Source: Thalassia testudinum
Lineage: Eukaryota > Streptophyta > Magnoliopsida > Alismatales > Hydrocharitaceae
DNA length: 64,000 nt
NCBI GenBank assembly: GCA_037157565.1
Contig: JAZHRO010000073.1
Coordinates: 93,288,001-93,352,000 of the forward strand
Direction: 5' to 3'
Shown one piece after another: positions 31,561-42,871 of the stretch. A program made the translations under genes and the position numbers. A model generated the notes under the pieces. It ran no database searches. It saw nothing but the letters and a program-made list of their open reading frames with translations, and had not been told where the DNA came from. Positions within the stretch are counted from its first letter, which is position 1; the number at the start of each line of letters is the position of its first letter.

Positions 31561-34500
31561 TGTAATGTCTCAAACCTAGATTTCCAAGTCATTATAGACT
31601 AAGCATGTTAAGACAAACCCGTCGACACTTCTCGCATGCAAATCGAAGCCTGCATGAATTTAAAAACTGCATAATTAGATTGAAAACCCGTGTGCGATCT
31701 GGATCTCGGATCGACGATCGACGATCTAAAAGTACTGTTAACTTTCTGGAGTCACGAGGATTTCTATGGTATGTTTTATGTGACAATTAGATCTCGAATG
31801 TGTAAAACGTATGTAAACTGCGAACAAACTCGCATACGATCTTCTTTAATGATTGTATTTTGCAAATGACCTTCGTTCGAAAATGCACAAATTTGGATGG
31901 ATTCCTTATCTCGTAACGATTCCAATGATACTTGTTTCACTGTAATCAAAATTTGTTTAACTATGTTACATGATTGCTTGTTATTATAAATTAAAATAAT
32001 ATATATTAATAAGTAAATGATAATAATATTAATAATTACTATTAATAGAAAGATGGATAATCCCTATGATTAGGTAAATATTTAGTTGTTATTTAGGGAT
32101 ACTATTTTTATCCCAAAACTCATAGTCAGTTAGAAAGTTATAAAAGAGACGGAGAGAGAGCCCATATGAGAGAAAAAGAAAGAGAGAGAAACGGAGAGAT
32201 GAAAAGGAGAGAAAAAGAGAAAATGAGAGAGAAAGAGAGACGGAGAGGAGGAAAGACACAGAGATAGAGAGCAGCGTCCTTCACCCTCCTTCTCTCTTCC
32301 CTTACCTTGCCATCTCCTCCTTCCCTCAGCACCAAACCGCGTCGACGAAGTCGCCGGAGACGAGGCCGGAGAAGGGTCGTTGAGCGGTAGGGAGGAGAAG
32401 GCCATGCGTGGTCGACGTGCATGGCTACACGAATAGTGTCGCAAGGAGAAGAAATGAGGGAGAGAGGGAGGTCGCGACCGACAGAGGGCGCCGTCGAGGG
32501 GATGGTTGCAGCTGGCCGACGGAGTTCCTGCTTGTGCGCATGCGTGGCGCCCGCGGGCACAGCGTGGAAGTCGATCGAGAGGAGGACGGGGTCGACGTCG
32601 GCGCGAGAGTGGCTGGCAAGATGCTTTCGTGGTCGATGGCGACCGGCGTAGTCGGTCATGGCCAGGAGACGCGGTGGCAGGCATGGGTTTACGTATGTGA
32701 ACAGTCCGATGCAAAGCAAAACCGAAGGCGACGAAGAGGATGAAGAGTGGCAGAGGGGAGGAGTCTGGTCGGGGAGAGTTCCCCGTGGCCGGCGTACGGC
32801 CGGTGGATGGCCAGCTGAGGGGAGGAGCGCCGGCGAGGAGGTCGTTGGTGGTGAAGGTCGGGTCCTGCGTGATGGGCTGTCGCAGACAAAGAAAGAAGAC
32901 GACGAAGAAGAAGAAGCGGAAGAAGAGGAGAAGAAAGGTTGAAGGGGTGAGGAAATTTCGTTTTAAAGATAAATTTTTTTTAATATTTCGTTTCAGTCTC
33001 TATGGAGGGGATTAGGAGTATTCCACATTTGATGATTAGATTTATTTTGCGTAAATTGAGGGCATCCAAGATCAAAATTGAAATAACATTTTCCAAGGGT
33101 CATTCGTAGTTTTCTGGAAAGGTGTGGGTGTAAGTGCAATTTTAAAATCCCTGGATTTAGGTGTGTGGGTCTTGCAGGAAGAAAAAGATTCTGCGAGGAA
33201 GATTTCGCAATTTTCACTCTCTCTCTTTCCACCCAACACACCCCCACGCACACACACCTTCCCTCACAAACCTTAACCCACTCCTTATTTAACCCCCACC
33301 ACCCTCACCATCCCCACCACCCTCACCACCACCACCACCACCTCCACCCTCGTCCTTCACCACCCTGCTGACGACCACTCCTTCCCTGTCCCCCTTGCAG
33401 CCCGAGCAGGGAGTAAGGAGGGGAACTCGAGAAGGAGGAGCACGGGAGAGAGGGAGAGCGAGGATGTGAAGGAGAGGCAGAGCGTGGACGAGGGAGAGGG
33501 AGAGTGTAGGAGAGGAGGTGCGGCCGAAGGAGCTTGGGAGAGGAGCCAGAGGTGCTCAGAGGAGCTCCAGAGAGGAGGTGCAACTTCCTGCAGCCACGGG
33601 AGGTGCTGTTGTGGACTTTGCAGGCAGAGGAGAACGCGAGGAGAAAGCTCGTAGGAGGGTACTGCGGAACCATTTTCCACAGTATCAGACGTCTGGAACT
33701 CCATTCAGACGTTTGGAGGATCCTCGAGATGTTCGGAGCTGGCGCCGGACATCTGACAGCACGTAGAGTGTCGAGGTATGTCTTGCGTACGCGTCGCATG
33801 CACGTACATCTTTTTACGTGTTGTGTTTTTAAAATCGCGTGCATGTGCAGGTACAGGATGTGAGAAAGGCATGTGGTGCGCCCTTCGAGGTACTTTAGGA
33901 CATCTAGAGACAGTTTCAGATGTCTGACTTCACTCCCAGATGATCGGAGGGAGTGTCAGACGTCTGGGATTTCCCTCAAACGGCTGCGGAGGGGTTCAGA
34001 CATTTGAGGAAACTGCAGGAAAGCAAAGTGAGGTTCTGAGATCGTTTAAGACGTCAGGGTCTAGTCCCAGATGTCTCATTTTAGTCAGTATGCATGATTT
34101 TAGCCCGTTTAAGGCCCAAACAGAGTCATTTTTTGCGCAAACGAAGTACCGTTAGTTTTCGTTCGAGTTTCTTTACGTATTAGTGTCACTCTTATACCGT
34201 TTTGAACTCGTTTGATATGGTTGACCAATTGTATAGGTCTCCAGCCAATTGAGTATACGGGACCCACGGAGACGATAGGATCTGCAATTCGAGCCCCCAT
34301 TCCACTTGTGTATCTCAGTAGAGTGGTTCTCTCTCTAATTCTAGAATTAATAATTAAATTCCATGCTTTAAAAATATTCAATTGAACCCTAGGTTGTGAA
34401 ATGAATACCAGGGATGAAAGAAATGAATGCGCATGTATTAAATGATTAAATTGCTGCGATGCTTACTAAAAGTAGTAAATCATGAGCTGCCTGTACTACA

Positions 34501-37500
34501 TATAATGAACAATAATATACATGAAAATACCTACGGTGTACTGAATAATCGATTGTAAAATCTTGAGCTTCCTGTTATGCAATTAATGGATTGGATGTGG
34601 AAATGAGAAAGTCTATGTACGAACCCTACGGGGAACTAGAAAGGAGCTCACGTATACGGAACGAATATCGTATGTAAAAGGGAAGTGAGCTGGCCCTCGA
34701 GTACACGGTACCGAGGAGAGAAACTGTCCCTTTTGCATGGGAAGTGAGTTGGCCCTTGTGTACGCAGTACCGAGGAGAGCTCCTATTTGTTCCTCACGTA
34801 CGTGGTACCGAGGTGAGCTACTTAGCGTAGGGAGGGAGCTAGCCGCCCTTGGGTTGAAACTTAGGGTTAGGACTAGTCACTCTACACGGACTCCTGTTTG
34901 GCCCTCATGTACGTGGTACCAAGGTGAGTTAGGACTAGCCACCCTACATCGACTCTTGTTAGGCCCACTGGGAGAACCAAGATAGTCGAACGAGGGTACG
35001 TGGGCTATGGAGGAGCGAGACCCCTGCTCTGAGAAGGCAAGGCCCTGTGTTGTTTTGTGTTGTAATTTTGGGCGTACCCGCTAGCAAAAACTACTGACCT
35101 CGTGCTAGTGCAAGGTAGTTACCCGTGCGCTTATCGCACATGTCGTAGTCACCGCTACGTCGTGACCGTGACCTCGGGGTAGTAGACCAGGTGTAGGACT
35201 ACCACGGGGGACTTTGTCGGCCAGGAGAGTGCTACGTGTACATCCTGCATTGCGGGAAAACTAAAAATACAAGTGAGATCTTAATTGAGATCATTCCCTT
35301 AGGGAACAAGAAGATTTAGCAATGTTATGATCCTGATTAGAGTACTTGACTCAGAAATGCATAAATGAGATAAATGGAAATGAATGATTAGTTACTTGCT
35401 TGTTTCTTTAAGTTAAATTGCATGTAAATGGCTTAACCACCACTCTACTCAGCGTTAGCTAACTACGGATTGTATAACCATGTCCAGGTAGGGAGTTGAG
35501 CAGCCAACGCCACCGGCTGCCGAGGGTGCTGGGCCTAGCCGAGCCTAGCTATAGTGTTGTTCATTTTCTGTTTCAGAGCTCTCTTGTAGTAGTGAGTACT
35601 TTAGTATGTATTAGTTATTTCTATTCATGTTATATTTCCCTGTTGTAATTGTGATAGCCATGTATATTGTGGTACTCTTCCGCCTGTGGCATGTAATATT
35701 TTTGAGACTTTTAGTTTGTTTTTCCATTACTGCTTTTTATTATTTCTACTTAGTTACTTTGCATGTGTGGTTGTAGTATATTTTTCGCTTTTTGGTTATT
35801 TCTTGTTGGACGAGTAGGTCTTGGGATTAGTCGAGGCGAGCCGATCTCAGGTCTTGTAGGGAACTGGAATCAGATCGTAACAGGAATCAAGTGATCCAAG
35901 ACTCGATCATGAGGTTCTCAAGGGTGCTGGATGCATCCGTATGGTCGAATCGGGTGGTTTCTGCTCCGATTCTCGAGGCACGTGTGAGATTTTTGTTTTA
36001 AAGTCGATTCATGTTTTGATCCGTTAGGGGGTCAAACAACGTCCGTTTTTCGCGTTCCAAGACTCATTGGAACCATCTCTTTACAAACTACATGAAGGTA
36101 AGCTTTTAAACTCCATTTCAGAAATCATTTTCTTTCGTGAAATTTTTTAATGAAACTTATGACATTTTTATTCCCTACGAATAATCTTAACGTTGATCTA
36201 GCCTCGGAGTGCATACAAATAAATGAGCTCCTAGAATAGTGAAAGAGAAACAATGGATGCACATTCTGGAGTCATCGTGACCCCCCAGTGACATTAGGTA
36301 AAGTAGTCTCTCTCCTTTTTAGTACAATTATCTACATAGTGATTTCCTTCATGTATTACACCATTTAGCATGTGTTCTTACCTCTTGCTAGGATCTGACT
36401 CATTTTCGTATTTCCTGTTGCTTTAGGTACCGGAATATTAAATATTGATTGAAAATCAAGTTGTTAACTTGGAATGTGAATAACTCAAGTAATATAGTTA
36501 ACTACCGGATCAAGAGGAGTTAACGACCAATTATTTGATAAGTTCATGAATTATAAAGTACTTAAGCTTGTTAGTTATGGCTTAGCATCTCATGTACAAA
36601 AGGAATTCTATTTTTAATAAAACTATCATCATCAGGATGGTTAAATAGTGATTTGATTGGATCCACCATCAGAAGTTGGAAATTTCCTAGAAATGGATAA
36701 GTTAGAGGATAATGTGAATATTGGTTAATTCTGGAATTGATAATATGAAATTACTAAAGATGCTTTGAATGAAAATGAAAGATGCAATTACCTGGAAATA
36801 ATAAAAAAAAATCAATATGATGGAATCATCGGAAAGTAAAGGAATAGATAACTAATTTTCACCCCTACTACTTGTTGAGATTTCGGCCGTAGCTTTAGGT
36901 CTTTTGAAGACCGGGTTCAGGGGCTGGTTTAGGGTGTAACTGACCTCCCTACGACTCTTTGGTTAGGCTTAGCGGCCAACTGGGATAGCGGCTTCGCAGG
37001 GCTTGAGGTTTGGAGCAGTTCTTTCGGCCAGTGGATGGGTCATTGGCTATCTGTGGCTCAGCGTACATAGCGCGTGTACATGTTCACACCATATGATGTA
37101 TCCCCCACCCCTTTCCGCAATGACCCTAGGGTGACGGAGAGCAGCGACTCGATGGGTATGAGCGGTCTTCTCAACCAGGAGGGTGACTTATACCGGTCTT
37201 ACATTGTAGGAAGTTACATGAAATCGTCTCATGCCTTGAGACATCGATTGATAATTTGTGAACTGTAATAAATTGGGCTTCTAATATACGAAATGGAATC
37301 GGATACTAAGATGCTTAATAAATGAATTAATAACACCCACTATCTCTTGTATTTGGTTAATGTTGCACTCTACTATTGTTTCTACCATACTCAGTTTTTA
37401 CTGACATATTTTTGGGTTCTGTACTCAGGTGTATTTGGCAGTTCGCCAGGAGATTTTCGTTGTACATCTCCTTGGGCTTATATACTATGGTAAAACTTCC

Positions 37501-37671
37501 GATTATTATTCAATTTATGTTTCTTTAAATTTTGCAATATGAATTGTTTATTGGCTATGTTTATAAATTATGATTATGTGTTGGGTGACTGCAATCTTGT
37601 GGGCGAATTGTGCTAGTTGTTAGCACATGGCAACTCTGGTTTCGTCGATTGACAAGACTCAGGTCATCACA
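31561..37671 (+). repeat. Large solo LTR of a chromovirus-like element, with a second LTR nested inside
   Basis: It starts TGTAATGTCTCAAACC and ends GGTCATCACA. Flanks are CCCAA (31556-31560) and CCCAT (37672-37676), a target duplication with one mismatch. The inner part from about 33160 to 35882 is a different LTR. The outer LTR resumes at 35883 with GGAATCAAGTG; without the insert it is roughly 3.4 kb. GATCCGTTAGGGGGTC then TCCGTTTTTCGCG (36018-36046) is shared in plan with the element B LTR, so the two are distant relatives. From 32140 to 32940 it is GA-rich and GC-rich with many spurious open frames. Confidence 0.65.
33160..35882 (+). repeat. Chromovirus-type LTR nested in the 31561-37671 LTR
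   Basis: The right end CAGATCGTAACA at 35882 and the internal order match the B-type LTRs: TATTTAA (33286-33292), AGACGTCTGGAAC (33687 on), candidate intron 33776-33850, GTTTAAGGCCCAAACAG, CCCCCATT-GTAGAGTGG (34294-34326), GCTGGCCCTCGAGTACACGG modules (34688-34990), GCGTACCCGCTAGC, and TTGAGCAGCCAACGCC (35496). The left border is not clear; a TG near 33162 is the best candidate. No matching GGAAT duplication was found there. It appears to be a solo LTR. Confidence 0.65.
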
Positions 37672-38521
37672 CCCATAATTCACACACTAGTTTGGTTCAG
37701 TGAACTTAACGAAGAAATAATGCCCAAAAGTGTCCATTCTGAAAAATGTTTTCCTAAAGATCTATCTTAGGAGCGGCTTAAAAACACAAGTTGATTGAAT
37801 GAGTTCCCAGCGCGGAGAGGTGGAATGAAAAATACTTCACTCGAAGATGTGTAATAATATATCATCTCATCGGTGCTTGTCTCTTAGAATATCTAAATAT
37901 CTTGCCGGGGGCAGGTAAGCACCTTATGCCAGTTCAGGTGCCATAAGTGAAATTTTCCCGAAATGTCAATTGCCAGGGCCTAAATTTAGCTACAGAAAGA
38001 CATGGGCGGCACTATCCTGAAGTGTTGAAAGCCAGGGTTTTGGGGGTTGCCATGGGTGGTACTATCCCGAAGCATCGAAAGCTAGGGACCTTTCGAGGAT
38101 TGATAGTGGGGACAAGGAATCGATACAAACCATGTTTAGGGCCAATCAGATGTTGGATTTAGGTGCATATAAAAAGAAAAGAAAGAAAACTCTCAAAATG
38201 AAAAATTCCTTTCTATCTCTCTTACTAAAAATGTATTAGCAAACTGAACCTGGACATGTTATGTATACGCATGTGTGCTTTAACCGCTGGGGTCAATGAA
38301 CCTCTAGGTAGTTTTTGTGGACTTTAGAAACCATCATGGTAGACCCAAGGTTGAGGTTGGTCAGGTCTGGATCTTGGCTGGTCTCTAGGCCTATTATTGG
38401 TATTTTGATATGATTTCTAAAGATGCAGCTTAGGAGGGCATCCTCATGGTGACATAGGGCTTAGAGATTTGGTTTGGTCCATAGGATTTTGCTAGGGACT
38501 AGCAAAAGATAGGCATGGGGT
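37672..38521 (+). other. Element C distal noncoding region with polypurine tract
   Basis: No coding sequence is seen. A two-copy tandem repeat with period 50 lies at 38001-38090; each copy begins CATGGGYGGYACTATCC. The stretch GCTAGGGACTAGCAAAAG (38491-38508) is followed by ATAGGCATGGGG directly before the LTR at 38522; the same pair precedes the LTRs at 55354 and (minus strand) 44684. This is the likely plus-strand priming site. Confidence 0.7.
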
Positions 38522-40902
38522 TATGATAGTAACACCACCATGGGCCCTAACTAGCCACATTTAGTCAAGGTTGAATGATAAAAGCTCCTACCTAATCATC
38601 TAAGGGTCACAACTCCCCATCATTCTGATTTGAGAGGAAAATAAGGAACATGGTTAATTCTGCAGTTTTAACAAGCACATCGCAAATATAGATTAACCAT
38701 GGGGTCACTCAGGGGTTAATTGAAGGTCGAATGAGTACAAAAATAAAAAAAGTGGGTCAATAAGACTGAAACAGGGTTTCACGCATTTCGAGGGCAAAAA
38801 TAGGACACAAAACCCTAATTATCAACCTCACTTAAATTGAAGAGGTTCTGGTCAATATAAAATTAATCTAAATCTCTTAAAATTCATATAAAAATATTCT
38901 AAGAGATTTTGGTATCTTTGGTTTGACCATCTGAACCCATTTTGACTTAGAATAGAGATTCAACGGGAATTTACCTTGATTTGGGATTCTATGCAATTTA
39001 CCCAGTAAAATTTGGTCAAAACTCAAATCCAAGTTCACCATTAGCTTTCTTGGGTCCAAATTAGGTTAACACCAAAATTTGGACCCAATTAGAGTTCATT
39101 TTGACCTAGTTTACAATTTAGTCTCTAAAATCTCTATTTCTCACATTTAGCAACCTAACTTTCAAGATTCTTGCAATCGATTCCCTAAATTTATCATCGT
39201 TCTTGCATTTTGGTCCCTACCTCCATTGGCGGTGGGAACGCACCTGCAGTGAGATTCGAGGGAGGATTTCCCCCTCAAATAAGATCTAAAACCCTCCAAG
39301 ATGATACCGGATCTTTTGAATAGCCTCAGGGACTCTAAAATTGGTTCCTAGAGCTGAGGCGAGCTTGAGGAAATTGGGGAAGTTTTTCTCCTAAAGTCAA
39401 GGCTCAATCAAGCCTTTTTCCTCATTCAGAGCCTAATTTTGAGCTCTATAAAAGCTCCTTTTGGTCCCAGTGTATTCGAGAGTCGAGTCTAGGCCAAAAA
39501 CTCTCCAATTCTTCCCTTCTCCAGCTGCCCTCCGACTTGACTTCGGTGACCTCCTCTACTACCTTCCGTAGGCCAGCCAACAGCTAAATTGGCTAGTTCT
39601 TCTTCTTCCTCATCTTCTTCCGTCGGTGGCCGGCCACAGCCCCATCGTTTCCAACCTCTTCTTTGTCGTCGTCTCCCTCATCGAAGCTTCCTTCGTCCTC
39701 GATGCCAGCCAATCAAAGTCGACATGATTTCTCCCCTATTCGTCCTTAAACTAGGTTCTCTCACTTTCTCTCTCTCCCTAGACTCAATTCAACTCCTTTC
39801 AACTCCAAATCAATCGTCGTTCCACAATCTCCCCCTCCATCTTCCCTAGCACCGATGTAGCTCCGACGAAGCCATGCAACCACTATCGACCACCAAACTG
39901 CTCGCCATCTAGTCCATAAGCACACCTACTATCTGGGAAGCAAAAGCCCTCAACAAATTTTGGCTTTTGACTTTCCAAAACTTGGTCAGACAAACCCATC
40001 TTCACCACCGCCCACCACCGTCTGGCTGCCCTAACACTCGAATCACCTCGTCACCACCACTAGCACACTCGACACACTCAAGAAAAGCTTCTTAGCATAT
40101 TGACTGGGGCATTTATCCTATATTCTCGTCTACAGGTCTTCGCTTCATTGCTTCCACCATCAACCGCCGTCAGCCATTCCTTGGCTTTGTCTCCACCTCG
40201 AGCCTTGACACACGGAGGGGTGAGGTCCCTCCCTCACACGCCTTCTTACACCGTGCTCACTACTCACTGCTAGTGAGCCTGGTCACCTATACTCGACCTG
40301 ATTACCCGATTAGAGATCAGATTTGGAAGAGAAAGGGAAATTCTGAGGGTGGCAGGTGGTTTTTGCACTGTAGCCTCGAGATTCGTGCCCCCCCCTCTCC
40401 TCACTCCACATTTAGCCATTGCTGAGCCTCTTACCTCTATGCTGTGCTTGTGCCTCGTGTTCTCTGCTAAGGCCTTAAAGTTAAGGCATCTGAAGCCTTA
40501 TGCCTGTTCTGTTCCTTGATTACTGTGGACATATTTGCCAACGTGGAAAATCGCCATTAGTGGTTGAGGATTACTGTTCAAATATTTGAGTTTGATTAGA
40601 GCTTAATTGTAGGGTTAATTTGGTGGTTTCAACCACCATTTTTACACCATTCTTTTTGCACTTTGATACCTGACATTTTGAGATACATTTCTAACATATA
40701 TTGCATATCATTTTGGTTATCTGATTCACTTGCAATTACTATTTCTGATTATTGTGATTAGTGAATTGATTTGCTTAACTTGCTCCTTGCGAATGACCTC
40801 GAACTCATTTCTATTTTTTGAGATTATAAATTTAAATGTTGATTCACTTTTGTTGACTATACTACAATGCATATTTTAAACTCGACGAAAGTGCACTCAA
40901 CA
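38522..40902 (+). repeat. Element C LTR, full length (2381 bp)
   Basis: It follows the polypurine tract. It starts TATGATAGTAAC, probably TGTGATA originally since the related LTR at 55354 starts TGTGATATT, and ends CTCAACA at 40902. TATAAAAG lies at 39447-39454. Its last 384 bp align with 20863-21246 and its general plan with the solo LTR 6611-8774. It is followed by a primer site, so it serves both as 3' LTR of element C and as apparent 5' LTR of the next internal region. Confidence 0.85.
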
Positions 40903-40905
40903 TTT

Positions 40906-40925
40906 TGGCATCGTTGCTGGGGAGC
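40906..40925 (+). other. Primer binding site after the 38522-40902 LTR
   Basis: TGGCATCGTTGCTGGGGAGC, a variant of the tRNA-Asp-type site, begins three bases after the LTR end. Its presence downstream of an LTR that also terminates element C shows a shared LTR. Confidence 0.82.
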
Positions 40926-41767
40926 AACGTGCATTTCTTACTTGAAAAATGTGAAGCTCAGAGATTTCAACTTGAACTTGATGAACCTTAGATGACTAGC
41001 TTCACCTTTACATCAGATTTGGATGATCCTATATTTAAATCATTTTCTATGGAATTTGATTGCGTATCTGATGTAACCAAGTCTAATTTTAGCATTGAAG
41101 ATTTTTAAAACTTGGTCTTCAAGAAAGGAGGTAGTGGAATTAAGAGAAAATTATTTGGGAAATGATACCAAGGAGCTCAGGGTGACTTTACTCTTAAATC
41201 TTCCTACCTTCTACAAGGACCCTTATGACTTAAGCAACTTCGATTTCTGTAAACCCAAGATTGCCCAAAATTTACACCTTCACTTCAAATCTCATTTCGA
41301 TTGGACTCAAAACTTCATGAATCACTTATCTTTTGTACTTGTGTTACCTACCTTCAGTCCCAATGCACCTCATGTCCTTAACACTAAATGGCACTAGATA
41401 CAATTTCTTCTGATTTATCTATCTTGTACCCGACCTTCTAGCATGGGGTTACATCACCAACTAGTCTGCATTTGTAGACATCTGATTGTGAGCTTCCTTG
41501 ATTTATTTGTTATTCTACCCTTGAGCCTCTCCACTTTATTAATTGATTCATCTTTTTAAGGGTTTAAGTCTAGCTGTAGATGTAAAATTCAACGCTTGTT
41601 GGGAGGCAACCCAATGTTTGTAGATAATCATGTTATTTGTTTTGAAATTTTGATTTAGGTCTGGAAATGTCGAGTCTTGACTTCTTTAGAACTCTCGATT
41701 TTCAAGTAACATCTATTCTTTTTTTATGTTCATTGCATGCATTGAGGACGTTGCATAAAATAGGCAT

Positions 41768-41783
41768 GGGGGGGGGGGGGGGG
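41768..41783 (+). repeat. Run of 16 G in the post-pol purine tract
   Basis: GGCAT is followed by sixteen G, where relatives have four to seven (31110, 38511, 48961 minus, 55344). A homopolymer of this length is prone to slippage and to sequencing error. Confidence 0.85.
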
Positions 41784-42500
41784 TCTAAGAGTCATCTTAT
41801 TTATCTCCAAAATTATAAGTTTTAGTGGTTTTCTTGAATTAGTTGTGTCATCAAAAAGTAGTATGTGTTTTTGAAAAAAAAAACATTTATACATATTGCA
41901 TTCATGCATTTATTCAAAAAGATTTTTATTAAAGAGGTTGTATTGAAGATTTTCTTCTTGAATTGTCTCTTAGTTTGGAATCTAGTATATTTATTTCACT
42001 TGCACGTAGACTTTGTAATGAATCATTTATGAAAACAAGTAGACATTTTTAGTTTGTCAAGGAAAGCATTGCTTCTTTTCTTGAACCCTTGGATAGTTAG
42101 TTAGGAAGTTAGGCAAACTATCTTTCATTAGATCCACCAAACATGTGTAAGGTGAGAGTAGAGTGTCTATTGGTGTTCTAAGTCTAGTGTGAGGACTCTT
42201 AAGTTCTGGATAATTGGATGATGATACCTAAGAGTTAGGCATAGTTTTCGCCATCAGTTCCTTCGTGTGAACATTGTGTGTAAATTCCTGAGAGCCACCA
42301 AATAAGACAGATACACAAAGATTGAGTTCTAATAAAACTAGGATTAAGGTGGATGGTTATGATTGTTTTTTACAGAATCCTCGGCCGAAGGAGGGTATTA
42401 ATGTTAAGGTTAGAAAATACATCATTCTATCCATTTCTTTCCCGGTGTCGAGAGTAGGCACTTTCACCAATAAGCCACCCGGTATCTTCTTGAACATCAC

Positions 42501-42680
42501 CAATCTCTAATAATGCCCCGTAAATAAAAATTTGTGTGTGTTGTGTTACATTGTATTGATAGATATATATATAAAAAAAGAGAATATATGTATATATATG
42601 AAAAAAAAGAAAAAAAGAAAAAGAAGAAAGAAAAAAAGGGGGAAAAGAGAAAAATTCTAAAAAAAATGGTGTAAAAAAAA
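42501..42680. repeat. Low-complexity AT and A/G-rich tract
   Basis: ATATATAT-like sequence near 42559-42600 is followed by an A/G-only stretch (42600-42680). The element D relative at 48105-48240 holds the complementary pyrimidine tract, so the feature belongs to this noncoding region rather than to a gene. Confidence 0.7.
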
Positions 42681-42871
42681 AGTGTTGAGTTCATAGTTGA
42701 GTTTCTTTCATTACATTGAGGCAACAACACCAACTCCCTTTGTGATCCACCAAATAGGGCCATAACCACTTTTTCTGTATTTTTGACTACTTGAATATGG
42801 GATGAGGAATTCTAACTTAGTTATAGGGTTATCAGAACTTTAATTGAAGTGTTAATGTTATGTGAGGCCAC

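Larger units (their letters stand above)
20863..40902 (+). mobile_element. Element C: old Athila-type element, host of A and of several LTR insertions
   Basis: Order on the plus strand: LTR remnant (20863-21246), primer site, gag, protease, LTR debris replacing RT and RNase H, integrase C-terminal half (29978-30821), post-pol noncoding sequence, a large solo LTR (31561-37671), distal noncoding sequence with polypurine tract, and LTR (38522-40902). The LTR remnant is 384 bp and its counterpart 40519-40902 is also 384 bp. The first two kilobases of the 5' LTR should lie left of element A, outside the window. Confidence 0.8.
40926..42871 (+). other. Gene-poor internal region of the recombinant element, left part
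   Basis: No gag, protease or pol motif was found. A 100-codon open stretch at 41095-41397 has no recognisable domain. The module CGCTTGTTGGGAGGCAACCC (41601-41620) and then GAGGACGTTGC (41743-41753) with GGCATGGGG (41763 on) correspond to the post-pol sequences of C and D. The rest is related by eye to element D's 3' noncoding region in opposite orientation: 42400-42500 matches 48310-48400 reversed. Element D is inserted at 42872. Confidence 0.6.

Noticed and set aside
32130..32942. Pairs of 190-codon frames rich in Ser/Arg, looking gene-like by length
   Set aside because: GA-rich and GC-rich part of the 31561-37671 LTR. No start context, domain or splice pattern supports a host gene.
41095..41397. 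100-codon open frame in the recombinant element
   Set aside because: No domain or homologue within the window; AT-rich noncoding surroundings and no relative in the matching region of D.
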